Below, one piece after another: positions 11,701 through 23,407 of a stretch of DNA of 64,000 bases (the stretch's first letter is position 1; each line of letters begins with the position of its first letter). Origin of the DNA: Lunularia cruciata (lineage: Eukaryota; Streptophyta; Marchantiopsida; Lunulariales; Lunulariaceae). The notes below the pieces were generated by a model, which was given only the letters and a program-made list of their open reading frames with translations, made no database searches and was not told where the DNA came from. The stretch is from assembly GCA_948567375.1 (NCBI GenBank), contig OX419761.1, positions 1,304,501 through 1,368,500 on the forward strand, in the 5' to 3' direction. The position numbers were made by a program, and so were the translations under genes.

Positions 11701-13209
11701 AAATACCTCATGTTTTTCGTCTATCTTGTGTGTGCTTCTCAGTGGAAGACTAATAGAGTTGGAATCTTCATTTCAGGGTATCAATCAGCGAAGCAATTTC
11801 AGATGTGAGAGAGACCGTAAAGAGCACTCGACCTGATTCCCCGGAGAGCCCGATGAAGCCGAACCCTCCAAGCAGTCCTGTCCGGACACAACTATCGAGT
11901 TCGCCTAGCTTCAACAAACGCATAGAAGATGCAAGAGCTCGAGCTCGAAGTTTGGTGAGCAAAGAGATCAGATCTGGGGAGTCCAGGTCCTCAAAAGATT
12001 TGCTGAAGGAGAACGACCGAGCCAAGACATCTACTGGCTCAGCGCGTCCTGGTTCCGCGCGAATGCCACCAAGTAACAAGAACGGTACAACGGGGCCCGG
12101 GTCTAAAACTCTTTCAGGTACCTTCAACAGAAGTCCTCCCCGAATCAATTCAATTATGTGGGAAGATGCTCCAGTAACGCCCACGAAAAAGGAGTTTGTC
12201 AACAGAGATGATAGGTATATTCAAGGCTCTGAAATCACTATTGAGATTGATTTCGTGGACTTGCTGTTGTCGTTCTTCCACTTAACGTGCAAATAGCTTT
12301 ACTCAAACATATTACGGGATATTTATGAGTTGCAAATTTAAGTGTCTCAACATCCTTGGGAGTTTTACCCAAGGATGTTGAATTTACTATCATGACCTGT
12401 TGAAGTCCGCAGGCCCCTAAGGTCATGGGCGTCAAAGAGGCATTCATACAACATGTTGCAGGGGTCTATAAGTGACTAAGAGTCAAAAAATTAGTTAAAA
12501 TTGCGGAGATAGTCGTAGTGGATAATGGATTGTTGCGTTGCATTGCAGGCCGTTGACAGCAGGTAGGACCAATCTTGATTGGGAGAAAACGTTGCAGGAA
12601 GCTGCCAGCCTCAGTCTTCCGCCTCCAGATTTCGGACAAATCTTGCAAGAATGCGGGTAAGAAACTGAGCTTCTGAAAGGCAGGGTCCTCCGATCCCCGA
12701 AAGTGGCCAGAACCGTTTCGAAATCCCGACCACAGTATCTAATTTCTAAATCCAAGGGGTAGTTGGTTCTTATCAGTCAAGTACCTCCAGTGGAAATCGG
12801 TTATGTAATGTGTTTTTGGTGTGTGGAATATAGTTCATATAGTTATGTAATGTGTTTTTGGTGTGTGGAATATATGTTTTGGGCATGCTCTTTGCCCGCA
12901 AAGCTTCGTGAATTTTCGACCGCTTACTTCTGATCCTCCTAAGTTCTCAAAAACCGGCCCACCATGGATATGCCTGTTCTTCGGATAGGCTTAAGGCGCC
13001 TGGACGCTCTAGGTAGTGTCTTCCTCCTTCTTTAAATGATTGCATGTAATTTGATGGCGTTGGTTATTTTCGTCTATACCAGGCAGTGTGGAAGGACATT
13101 CAAACCAGATTCTCTGAAGGTGCACATGCGAGGTTGTCATGCCCTGCGGCGAAGCAAGGACATGCCTTTCAGCGGCACGTCTGTTGCCATACGAACTCGA
13201 CTGCAATAA
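8768..13209 (+). CDS. SOK: SOSEKI (DUF966) polarity protein, 7 exons
   Basis: Coding exons: 8768-8915, 9152-9221, 9459-9571, 9915-11604, 11777-12214, 12549-12656, 13083-13209. All junctions are GT-AG and phases match, giving 897 aa. Residues about 16-108 form the SOSEKI DIX-like domain, with readable pieces [58 protein letters not shown] and [14 protein letters not shown] proteins polymerise through this domain and mark cell corners or edges in plants. Residues about 280-385 are a [11 protein letters not shown] low-complexity repeat, and the middle is Ser/Pro-rich and probably disordered. The last exon encodes [12 protein letters not shown]...H-x3-C (C855, C858, H870, C874), a C2HC zinc finger. 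The ATG at 8768 follows an in-frame TAG. An extra 5' coding exon cannot be excluded. Confidence 0.9.
10430..10735 (+). repeat. Intragenic PRE-codon repeat in SOSEKI exon 4
   Basis: About 25 copies of a 9-15 nt unit encode P-R-E/S-R-E followed by L, V, T, M, I or S (for example RELPREVPR). The minus strand stays open for 159 codons across it, purely because of the repeat. The unit alternates basic and acidic residues and may form a charged single helix or a disordered linker. Copy number is likely to vary between individuals. Confidence 0.8.
12348..12380. repeat. 13-bp perfect hairpin in SOSEKI intron 5
   Basis: CAACATCCTTGGG (12348-12360) and CCCAAGGATGTTG (12368-12380) are exact reverse complements with a 7-nt loop. 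It lies inside the intron between exons 5 and 6. It could be a remnant of a small foldback element. No function is implied. Confidence 0.65.
12800..12880. repeat. 41-bp tandem duplication in SOSEKI intron 6
   Basis: GTTATGTAATGTGTTTTTGG followed by TGTGTGGAATATA occurs twice in direct succession about 41 bp apart. Confidence 0.7.
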
Positions 13210-14702
13210 TATTTGGATGTTACAGCATTCCAGAGTAGGAACTCGATCATCTCAGAAGAGTTCTTAGATATGCTTTGATCACTCACTCTGGAGCAAAGTT
13301 CACAGTATCGCTTCTCAATGTTCAAAAACCGCAAACCCGTACACAAAATTTTGAGGTTATTCGCAGCTTGTAAAGTAGAACGATAGGTTCAGAGGCTCAT
13401 TGACAGAGCAAGTGCTCGGTTTCAAAATTTTCCACAACTTTCGCTCTAGAGTGAACTGCAAACTGTACTATGTATTTTATGTACATATTCAAACCATTCC
13501 TCCGGTCTGATTGCTCCATCCAAATTACCTTCCTACTGCGCTGATACGTTAATATGGTTTATGCTCACGCCCCTGAATTATGGCGACTTCATGCCGATAA
13601 CTACTCCAAGGACGTGCGGGAACTTCCCTAATTCCGCCAATTGTGTGAACCTGGAAGTTTCATCAACCCTAAACTGTTCTACAATCGACTAAATCGACTT
13701 GATCTTGAAAATTGCGTCAACCGTAAACGGTTCGCTGTCGGTTTTGTTGTTACAAAGGTGTCAGACCGAGAGAAGGCCACAGTACACGAGTGAGTGGGGC
13801 AAATTTCCTGTGATCGAATGGGAGAATCTCCTGCAAATTGTAACATTCGAGAAACTTTACGTCACATTCATTGAAGGAAACTTACCACAGTGCGCACATC
13901 ATTCAATTCGTTGAGTAGGAGCATGTTTTACGCCTGACTTATTCCGCATCGTGCGCCGTTGCATTGTTATTCTGCCTCCATGTAGTTGTGAGCTACTTGT
14001 AATAGAAGCATGGTCAGGTCGATTAACACACGACGGTGCGAAGACCAGGCTGGCTGCTGGCTATCCCCTCCCTTACACTGATACACTTCAACACTGTTAC
14101 TGGAGAAGTTTAGCGAAAAGCTGGAGCTACAGTACACAGTAGGTCATGCGAAGATGATGTGACATGCACGTAAGCGAGCAGCTCTGACCTCGAATTTAGA
14201 GATGTCTGTATCCTGTGAACCTGTTGGACCCCGTCACCTGTCATGTTGCCCTGCCTAGTGAAGCTGAGATTTCACACACGCCGGTAGAAACAAACTCTTC
14301 CAACTTATAGTTGATGCAGGCATCATGATCAATGCTATCATCTCGTTCCTCTCACACAGGACTTCATTAAAACGTCGAGCTCTGGACTCGTACTTGCTCC
14401 ATCCTTTCGTCAACTTCTATTCTGTTTACGGAAGCGCATGACAACCACGAAATTGTATTCAGTGCTCGATTTATTGTCTCACGACTCTTGCACTTTCGCC
14501 CACAACATCAATGCTCCGCATCACTAAGTACCGAAAGGCCGTGGATCCAGCATCTTCCATATGAGCTCAGAATGATGGTTCTGTTCAAAGAGTTCTGAAT
14601 TTATCAAACAGATACAACTGCAATAACTCAGGGGACATTGCGACCATGTTGTATATTGCTGTAGCGTCCTTCCGATTTCAAGAGTATGTGCAAAACGAAA
14701 GA
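13210..14702. other. SOSEKI 3' flank, no further gene
   Basis: The 3' untranslated region of SOSEKI should begin here. I see no poly(A) signal I would defend. Frames at 13699-13914 and 13951-14142 show no family resemblance. Confidence 0.4.
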
Positions 14703-14805
14703 AGGCGATTGCGTAGAAAAAGCGAAGGATGGGAAGACCCATCAAGCCGTAGAAGGGAGAGAAAAAAGAAGTAAATCGAGCTAAGTCTCAATAGAGTCTA
14801 GCAAA
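14703..14805 (-). repeat. LINE-family 3' tail copy
   Basis: The plus strand reads GCGATTGCGTAGAAAAAGCG, then AAGGATGGGAAGACCCATCA and AGCTAAGTCTCAATAGAGTC. This is the reverse complement of the family tail, including the ACGCGGTCGCC-like end. No coding portion is attached. Confidence 0.6.
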
Positions 14806-15767
14806 ACTGTAACCATGGTTAGTTCACTTCCTCTCCATACAGTACGGTGAGTTTATAGTGTAGAAGACTCCAGAGTCATCATGATTGCCCAGCTAGTACT
14901 CACGGATAATTTGTCTCCTTGGGAACTTGCATGTGCTCGGCTCCTACTGTATTGTAACTCCGCAGCGACTCATCCCTCTTCGATGCTCCATCTCATGGTA
15001 TCTTTACCATCTGTATGTACTTCAATCTGTCTGATATGCACTAATGATTACCTGTACCTGTTCTGCTCACAGTACGGAGCACAGGTAGACAAGCACCAGA
15101 CAAGATCGGACTTCGATGCTAGGAGTATAGTATCACTGAGTATAGTTATGGCGTGTCAACCGAGTAACCGGATATCTACCTCACGTTTCGAATTCCATTG
15201 GCTGTAATAACCCGTTAATGGATTGTTTGGCCGCTGAGGATTATATATCCTATGCTGTAACAACCGCCCCACTCGTGCAACCTTCTGATAGCGAGATAGT
15301 GTTCAATGTCAGCAGTACTGTATGCTTTTCACAAAAGCAGGTTTGATCTGTTCACCGTCAGATTGAAGTACCTCAAGTTCGCTAGCTTCAAGAATTTGTG
15401 AGAAGTTACTGTTGTCGAAAGTTCCCACCAGTGAAAACTTGGGACAGCTTGATGTTTGTTGGAAGCCAATAGACAGTAATACAAAGAAGTAATACAAAGA
15501 GGGAACCGATATTTCCACAGCCTGTTTTTGATATTTCCAGACCCCACGTTGGCACTCACGAACTACGAAAATAGGTGGCCTCAGATCCGATGGTGAACGG
15601 AGGCCACCCTGCATGTGGGGGTGCGGAAATATAAAAAATTGAAAATGAAACTATATATATATATATAGAATGTTAAAATATAAATTTATTATTATTTTTC
15701 CACTTGAATTATATTAGACTAGAGATTTATAATTTTCCTAGATGGAGAACCAGTGTAAACATACATT
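14806..15767. other. Gene-free stretch with TA microsatellite
   Basis: A 108-aa plus frame at 14881-15207 and minus frames at 15309-15614 show no family resemblance. A short (TA)n tract sits at about 15,652-15,667. Confidence 0.4.
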
Positions 15768-15931
15768 ATATTCTTATTTAGTTAACTTATTTATTCCTCA
15801 TATTACTAGAGTACATCTTCCTCATATTACTAGAGTACATCTTTGTTCTTGCTCCGGCATATATTCTTATTTAGTTAACTCATTTATTCATCATATTACT
15901 AGAGTACGTATTGTTCTTGCTCCGACAAGTG
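15768..15931. repeat. Imperfect tandem repeat
   Basis: TCTTATTTAGTTAACT, CATATTACTAGAGTACAT and GTTCTTGCTCCG recur in order at 15,771-15,858 and 15,865-15,931. The CATATTACTAGAGTACATCTT segment is duplicated once more inside the first unit. The second unit runs straight into the LINE relic that follows. Confidence 0.6.
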
Positions 15932-16835
15932 TGCAGACTCTTGGATCCTAGTTCGACTGTGCATTAGGGCATTCCAACTTCTGTCAACTATTTTCTCCAT
16001 GGTGATGAGATTTTGTTTAGCTTTGGTCCACCATTCTACATCTTCATTACTCACTTGTGAATGCGGTTCTACACTAGATGCAGCAGCGGTCCATATGACA
16101 CGGTGCCCTCTCGAAGGATAGGGGATAGCTACCCACGATGTTATTAGGGACATAGTGTTTGCTATGGCACTAAAGAGTGGATACCTCTTGGAGGGAGTGT
16201 TTATATGCTTTGTAGACGACACATGTCAGGGCAACTTATACTTGGTCCGAGATGATCATGTGATATTAGTAGATGTCGTGGTTATGGATGTTGTTACCCT
16301 ACACATGATACAGTTTCGGAGGTAGTGATTACCCATCCCCTTGGATGTGCAGCGAGTGCAGCAGCAAAGTGCAAGGTTTCCACGTATAGGGGTATGCAGC
16401 AAGGTTACCTCTTTGTTCCCCTAGCCTTGGAGTTATATAGAGCTATGAACACTACTGTCGACACATTTGTAAGGGAGTGTCAGGGATCTTATCATGTTAG
16501 ATGCTGGGGTACCATTCTCACTCTCATACTTTGTAGCATATTTTAGACTGCATGTGTCTATTGCTCTACGTAGGGCAATGGTTGGTGCAATCCATAGGAG
16601 AGCAATCACATTAGGTGATGCTTCTTAGGATGCTCCAGTTGTGTGTAGATCATACGACTTGCATAGATAGGAAATCTTAGAGTTGTATGTAGACCATACG
16701 ACTTTCATAGATAGGAAATCTTAGGTGCGATAGGGCAGATTTCTCATATGTGGACTTAGCCCCAGATTTTCTATTTTATCTCTTCCTTGTATGGCTTGAG
16801 GGAGTCTTCCTATCTCAGTTCCTTACAACTATACA
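15905..16835 (+). pseudogene. LINE-like relic with 3' tail (copy A)
   Basis: This is the best-preserved coding relic of the family on the plus strand. Near 16,065-16,110 it reads the zinc motif CECGSTLDAAAVHMTRC. After one stop come ATHDVIRDIVFAMALKSGY, then LVRDDHVILVDVVVMD, then (second frame, 16,325-16,545) THPLGCAASA and YRGMQQGYLFVPLALELY. The D...VDVVV.D pattern with a later charged segment resembles the restriction-endonuclease-like (PD-(D/E)XK) domain at the C terminus of some non-LTR retrotransposons. The family 3' tail with a TTAGCCCC start follows at 16,746-16,835. It aligns with copy B over its whole length, including the segment now displaced to 52.2-52.4 kb. Confidence 0.6.
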
Positions 16836-19175
16836 CCAATTTCTGTCCCCTTCCATTCCAGTTGCTGCGAATGTATTGCTCTGGTCCTTCTTGTTTGGAG
16901 CTGCGGGCAAATTTTATCCAAATTGTTAGATGATACCTTCCAAATAAAAGGTAAGTGTAATTACAACATCGACAACAGATACGAAATACATTTCCAATTT
17001 CCCTTTATTGTTAGTTGTCTGACACCGCTACCGTTCCAATAAGTTCTATCAAATCTATATATTTACAACACCGACTTGAGATCGTACTAACAAATGCTGT
17101 ACGCGATGTACCCATCTCTGTTCTTCTTTGAATCCACCCCTGTCAATGCACTGCAGTCGTGGTTCCTATGATTCTCACTGAACCAGGTGCAGTGAATTTC
17201 TGTTGTATCAAGAATTTGTAAACTACTATCTGTCTTGTTCAGAACCCTTCTTATGATGAAAAGTAATACGTGGAGTGTGCTCCTCTTTGTAGGAGAGGAA
17301 AGATGGGGTTGCAATCTACGCAGAGATTTGATGCGACGCTTGATCATTTGAGCAGGCCGTCATCTAGAGATATGTTTCAATATTCATTGTCCTGACAAGA
17401 CACTGGTTATTGCTCCGTAATTAAAGGGACTTCGTCACCGGAAGCTACCTTGGACACACCAGTCGAGTTCTTCTTTTACTGGACACCGGTGTACATGGGT
17501 AGCTCCTCCAGGTCACAGTAGACATTAGGACAAAGCTGGCTCTGAAGTATATATACCGTCGTCGGGCAGCAAACATATCAACGTCACGTTCGCGTCGTTG
17601 CCCTACGCCAGGACTCACCTCCTTACTGTGAACGTTCCTCTTCCTAAGGCAGGAGGGACCTGCCCTTCAGCAATTTGCCACATCGAATTTGAAAAGCTTA
17701 AGAACGCTGGAAAGAGGTACATCTGACTGTACTTCCTTAATAGGGCCTACCCAGGTCGTCATATTGCATCTTACGACTGGGCCACAATCTATCCGAAACT
17801 CACAACTTCGTTACTGTGCTGGTCGATGATTAGGGATTCATTCGATTCTGACTCCTCACCATTGGCAGTGGTCAACTTTACTAGATCCTCTAATATTCAA
17901 AGGAACCAGCCCCTTTCAGCTTGCATCTTCTATTACAAGATTGCCACCTTTGCAGAATAGAATCAAGTCCTTGCTAACTTCAGCGAGGTAGCTTCCGGTA
18001 ACATCTGGGACATTGGCACCGAACTCCATGATAGCCCCTTAGACAACAGGATCCCCAGCTCATACATTCCGTAAAGTATGGAATGAAGCTTACTTTATAC
18101 ATAATTCGTACTATATTCCTATTTATCATTAGTGAGGTTGGGTCTTTAACGGATCCCACGCTGGGGAAAGGGTTCCTACTAGTGTAACTTCACCTTGATG
18201 TAAATTAACCTCAAACTCCAAAATAGGCCACACAAATTATGAGGTGACGTCTCGTGGCCACTTTGAGGTTTGGAATACTTCATGCCACCATTGTTTACAA
18301 AACCTGGATTGAGGTTTGTAATTATACTTCATGCCACTTCTTCAAGAGAGATGATGGCAATCACGACCGATGGTGTAAATCTGTATTTTTTAGCAACGAG
18401 ACTCCCATCGTAGTGGTTTACTACCAGCTACCTGCTGTTGTAGAACGTGGCGTGACCCTACTGAAGATGATGAAAGTGCAAGAGCCATATGTTGCAGTAG
18501 TAAATCACTCTCGAACAGGACATTTCTCTTTACAAAGACCGCAGACAGCATATCATGCCGTTTCAGTGACAAATGATCCTTCGTTTCGTCTCGACGTTCG
18601 CAAATTAGATTCTGTACCCTCCAGACAAAGGAAAATACGAGCCTTTCACAACAGTAACTAGAGAAGCCAATTGAATATAGTACTCTTCAGCCATGGAGCC
18701 GTCCATTCGTGGCTTTATATATTTCTTTACTTGGTATATAGACTGGAAACTGTTCCCGGTTACTACAAAGATGATGACGACATCTTCTTCAAGTAGAGAA
18801 AGAATGTAGAAGTCTGCACAAAGAAAATCTGGAAATTTAAGGTCTTTGAATCCAGATTTGGTAAGCAATCTGACTGAACATCTAAGTTTGCAGTAACATT
18901 CCTCACTGAACTGACGAGGCAAGCATTGCGATTGTAGATCCAAGTCGATGGTCAGATTTGAGCCAAATGCGGTCTAGAGAGTCCTTTTACCGACATTATA
19001 CACCACACTTCTCTGCAGGAAAATCCTTGATTTAACGATTCGTCTCCTACATGGAGGACGCCAGCTCTTTTCGAAATCAAAGAAGAAACAAATGCAAGGG
19101 AGATGAAATTCTGACCAGAATGTCCCACCTCCTGAGACCTTGGTTAAAATTCAGTAGCACACTTGAGTTGTAGAT
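16836..19175. other. 2.3 kb without a defensible gene
   Basis: Between about 17,400 and 18,080 the plus strand reads as broken protein-like patches (for example VNVPLPKAGGTCPSA and SPLAVVNFTRSSNIQR) across two frames with stops. It may be a decayed gene I do not recognise. The 135-aa frame at 18254-18661 and the minus frame at 18605-18943 have no recognisable family. I leave all of these uncalled. Confidence 0.3.
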
Positions 19176-19216
19176 GGGGCCAATACTAAACTTCAGAGCT
19201 GTTTAGTATTGGCCCC
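19176..19216. repeat. 16-bp perfect hairpin
   Basis: GGGGCCAATACTAAAC (19176-19191) and GTTTAGTATTGGCCCC (19201-19216) are exact reverse complements with a 9-nt loop. Confidence 0.75.
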
Positions 19217-19234
19217 AGAGCAGAGAATGACAGA

Positions 19235-19344
19235 ACAAGTTGGTTGAGAGAACTAGAGAAGATTCCTTCAACATTGTTTATAGTCACAAACAAGTTGGTT
19301 GAGAGAACTAGAGAACATTCCTTCAACATTGTTTATAGTCACAA
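19235..19344. repeat. 55-bp tandem duplication
   Basis: Two consecutive units begin ACAAGTTGGTTGAGAGAACT at 19235 and 19290 and differ at one visible position (GAAGATTCC against GAACATTCC). The array lies 18 bp from the hairpin at 19176-19216. Confidence 0.8.
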
Positions 19345-20085
19345 ACAAGCTAACGTAAGAATAATTATTAAAAATCAAGTCCTCCTGAAATAGGAATATT
19401 GATTGCACAAATGATGGGCAGACATATTTAGAGTCTTCAGTAGTACCTCTCCCTTCAGGGGCTCGAGCTGCGCCCCTCGCGAAGGAAAGAGTCAGATGGT
19501 GGAAGAATAAAACCTAACCAGAGAAGAATATTATATCCTCAACTAGAAACTAATTTCTGTAATTTCAGAGTAATCATTCCAGTAGTCTGTGTTTAATTTA
19601 TTAAACAGACGTGTGTCTTTTGAAAGATCGTATTTGCTGGTAATGCGTCCATCATGACCTGACCAGGTACTACAACATAAATTTTGATTATGCACCATCA
19701 CACTTTTAGAATCACACGCATCGCAGTTCACTGAATTTGTCTGTCAATTGACTTAAAAGGTGAAAGTTAAAGGGATATGAGGTCGAGATTATAGCTTAAT
19801 TGAAGATGAATTCTTGACTTGATAAACAGATTGCCCCTGCTTTAGTTCTCACTAGACTAGCATCGTCGTCGATGTCATCAAATGGAAGTGGAGCTAATCA
19901 TGGGAAGAAATCTTACAATCAATTCCATATAGCTTACTTAGTACGGGAAAGCTCCCTTCTGTAAACATATAAATAGAAAACTTATCTAACGAGAAAAACA
20001 AAAGTTAAAAACATGTTAAAAAATAAAATAAAATCAGTAACGCTTATCGCTAACTGCTATAGCGTGGTCCAAAATTCTACACCCG
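19345..20085. other. Gene-free stretch
   Basis: No gene seen. The tRNA 3' flank at its right end carries TTTT on the minus strand (plus 20,069-20,076), fitting polymerase III termination. Confidence 0.45.
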
Positions 20086-20156
20086 TGCGCAGCCGGGGAA
20101 TCGAACCCCGGTCGGTACCGTGGGAGGGTACCATGATACCACTACACCAGCTGCGC
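20086..20156 (-). tRNA. tRNA-Gly (anticodon CCC)
   Basis: Read on the minus strand, the 71-nt sequence has a perfect 7-bp acceptor stem (GCGCAGC with GCTGCGC) and discriminator A. The D-arm contains the A box TGGTGTAGTGG. The anticodon stem GTACC/GGTAC encloses the loop CTCCCAC with anticodon CCC. The T-arm is GGGGTTCGATTCCCC. No intron and no encoded CCA. A TTTT run follows within 20 nt. It decodes GGG glycine codons. It is isolated, with no tRNA cluster in the window. Confidence 0.95.
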
Positions 20157-21655
20157 CCACATCGGCATATCACGTTCAAGAAATTTATTTTATTTTTTAT
20201 TACTTCTGTTGTTAATTTCACTACTGCACTTCAGTGTCGTGATAGACTTTGTCCTTCAGCAACGACTTGAATGAAACTCGCGAGTGCATCGAAAGTAATA
20301 TTATCGATGAGAAATGGGATAATTTTTGCATACGATTCGACAGGTTTTAGTCAATTAATGTTTAACAGGATGACAGTGCAGTGATTTCCAACATCAAGGC
20401 CAAATGATGAATTCGAGGAGCTGGGAATGAGTATGTGATTGGATAATTGCACTGTCACTAATGATGCTTACTTTGTAATCCACTTTGCAAGCATTTTATT
20501 CACAGCTAATTTGTAGCATGTGAAAAGACTATGAAACTATGTTGAACTATGTTGGTATCATGGTTATAATCCCACAACAACTGTTCCGCTTCAATGATGA
20601 CCTGTCAACTAGTATCACTTTCAAATTCTAACCAAAATGTAATTCGTGCTGCGGCAGTTTGTGTTCCTGGACTCATTTATCCAACTTTCTATATATAGCA
20701 TGCATACCATGATGCCATTCTTACCGATATTCCAGTGTCTTTTCTAAATTCAGCTTGTCCCACCTTGTGCAGTGCTTGACACGGTTGCAGATCAGAGATT
20801 TTCGTTTCAATACCTTCGAACTTCGTGCGACGCATGTTCTTACTCAAAGGTACGCCTGACACTACGTATGCTTTTAAGTACCCTGTGCTGTTCAATGTTT
20901 TGACCAAACGAATGCATGCAAATTGTCTACTGCTCTTATGCCGTCTTAATTCGCAGTATTGTTCAGCGTTCTACTGCGCACATTGGAGATCGGCCTCCCT
21001 CAACTCAGTTTTGCATATCGTCTAAACAGAGAACCGGATTTCTAGGGAATGACTCTATGTGAAGTAGGATACGAATCTACTTCAGAGAGAGTAAACGAAG
21101 CGGCAGACTGTTTTAAGCTGGAAAGCAGTTATTATTTTTCTTGTGTAAGGTGGACAGCACTTCATCAGCCATTACGCTAGATTGACTCAGCAGCTTTGAG
21201 CGATTTAGAGAGGTAAAGCTGTAAGCTAATCGTAATGGAAAGCTAGACGGCTAGCAATCAGCAAAGATATAACTCTGAAGGTCAACACCGAACATCCCTG
21301 GCTTCAAACTTGCTGGGCTTGTGTTCCTTCGCAAAAAGTGTGAAGAAGAAGAACGATTGTGTGAGTCAAGGGTGCCAAATATGTAGAAGATGACTAGAAT
21401 GGAAGCCAGAATTAAAATATGCTTTCTCCATGTGGATGTTATAGCTAGGAGGAAGTGAAGAGGCCAGTAGGTTTGTCCATGTCATGCAAAGCAAACAAAT
21501 AAATGCTGATTCAAGTCGATGTAAGCAGTAAACAGCTGTTTTCCGCTCGTTCTCTTACATCTTGAAGTTCCAAGATGTCGTTACCCACTTTACCCGGCCA
21601 TGATACTCTCTATAAAGCATCAACCGCATAAGGCATAAGGATCACTAGCAACTAC
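20157..21655. other. Gene-free stretch; 3' flank of the F-box gene at its right end
   Basis: I find no gene. Frames at 20689-20907 (minus) and 20825-21025 (plus) are mutual shadows without family resemblance. The 3' untranslated region of the minus-strand F-box gene should occupy the last few hundred bases. Confidence 0.4.
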
Positions 21656-22922
21656 CTAGTCCCAACATCCTACAAAATCGACATCTGGTCCTTCATCGTA
21701 GTCGCCATCTAAGCAGTCCTCACAGATAAGAGTGGCATCTGCATCCTTCAGATGAAACTTGTCTATATGCCGTTTGCAGATGGCGTCGTTGCATTCTGAG
21801 CACTTGGGCAAGTGCAGCCAGCAAGAGACACAAACCAAGTCTCTACAAATAGTGACTTCATATTCTTCATCTCCAAGGAGGCAAATACCACAACTAACGC
21901 ACCTAGGTAGACATAGGGAACAGCCCCGGCAAGCTTTGCTAGGATCGAGTTTAGCGGCGTCCTTACAGCTTTCCCTGGTGCAATCATATACAACCCGTGC
22001 AGTGTCATCGAAACACCTAGGACACATCTCAACATCGATCGCTCGATCGTCATTGCAGTTAGTTGCAGGATCAGTATTCCAGTAGACAGGTACTTTTGGT
22101 ATCACCTGATTACCATCTCCATGCAAGACAACAGCTCGAACTGCATCCAAATGCTGAAGCCTTATGTTGTATATACCACTGAGTCGTAGCTGTTTGATAC
22201 CAGGCATTCCTTTGGCCCGACTTTCTACACCGTGTAATTCGACCAACCTCACAATTCCTTCCACACTGAGGCCTGTACACCCCGGTAAATGAAGCTGCGC
22301 AGAAAAAACAAATGTCAAGCAGTAAGTTACTTCCAAGCCATCACAAACCTCACTCACGAGTTCTGGGCAGAAATCAATAAAGCACAATTTACGATGGTCT
22401 AATATGATGAGGACGGTTTTTTGTGCTACAAACCTTTTCAAGCGCGGGACTGCAGGAAATCACACTAGCCAAACCTTCATCAGTAATCCTCAAGCACTGC
22501 TCGAGACGAAGACATTGTAGGTTTCCCTCTGCTCTTTTGACAAGGGACAGAAGGATACCATCAGACATCACTTTGCTCAATGGAGCTTTCACGTGCAACT
22601 TCTTCCACGGCAATATCTCATTTACTTCGTTCTTCAAAGGCTTGCTTACTCTCTCAAACGTGAGGAGAGACTTTAGGTCCATATAGGGAATGACAAAGAA
22701 AAGTCCATCCGGAGGACCATCTTCATCTTCATCTGCAAATTGCACAAAACAATCTTCATCTTCCTTTGATTTGTGCACGCTCGAAGAAGAACATGACATT
22801 CTACTGATATCTACTGCTAAATGTTTCTCCTCTCCTCTGGCCTGAACATTCGACTCAGAATGCGCTCCTTTAGAGCCACGCCTTAAGTCCCGTTCTCCAT
22901 TGCTCTCAGCTTGCGGAGTCAT
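21656..22922 (-). CDS. SKIP14: F-box protein, SKIP14-like, 2 exons
   Basis: Minus-strand exons 22922-22434 and 22294-21656 are joined by a 139-nt GT-AG intron in phase 0 (…ALEK | LHLPGCTGL…), giving 375 aa. Residues about 65-110 are the F-box (DGLFFVIPYMDLKSLLTFER, then LPWKKLHV). A short leucine-rich segment follows (NLQCLRLEQCLRITDEGLAS). The C-terminal half is cysteine-rich (CPRC, CRGCSLCLPRC, CGICL, CWLHLPKCSEC), the layout of plant SKIP14 proteins. F-box proteins of this type bind SKP1/ASK as the substrate-recognition subunit of SCF ubiquitin ligases. The target is not known from sequence. The acidic stretch EDEDCFVQFADEDEDG precedes the F-box. It is somewhat shorter than the flowering-plant protein at the N terminus. 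Confidence 0.85.
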
Positions 22923-23407
22923 GATCCCTGCCCTATGTTTTGGTCGAGAATCAGTGAGTGGCTCGACAATGACAGACCTGCTCCTACACTACTCCTCTGA
23001 CTGAGTAACGAGTGCGTCAGAGAAGAAATCCAATCTGCTGTCCATGCTTAGCACACATTCTTGTAAAGGATCTAACACTTCTGTGCCAGGGCCAGCAAGA
23101 TCCTGGAGGCACTAACCCAAACAAGGATGATATCTCCGGTATCTAAACTCTTAAGTTCTTCCTCCAAGCGTCATAAACGACACCTGTGTCAACCTGATCT
23201 TTGCTTGGCTACCAGCCGGCCACCACATCTGCAGATATCCTACAACTAAACCGTTACATGTTAAAATTCCCTACGATGACCGCAAATCCGGACAGACAAA
23301 CTCCTATCACTAAAACCATCTAGTGTCAATTTTTAGAGCATTACAAATCGACTTGATTCTACAGGAATCAACTTGCGGATGTACTTCGCACTAGTACAAT
23401 TCTCCAT
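22923..23407 (-). promoter_or_regulatory. Upstream region of the F-box gene
   Basis: This 485-bp gap separates two minus-strand genes. It must hold the F-box gene promoter and leader plus the 3' end of the upstream small gene. No specific motif stands out. Confidence 0.35.

Noticed and set aside
17380-18661. Possible decayed gene (DTG-like patch near 17,480 and other protein-like patches)
   Set aside because: A single DTG and scattered patches in several frames do not establish an aspartic protease or any other family. Too weak to call.
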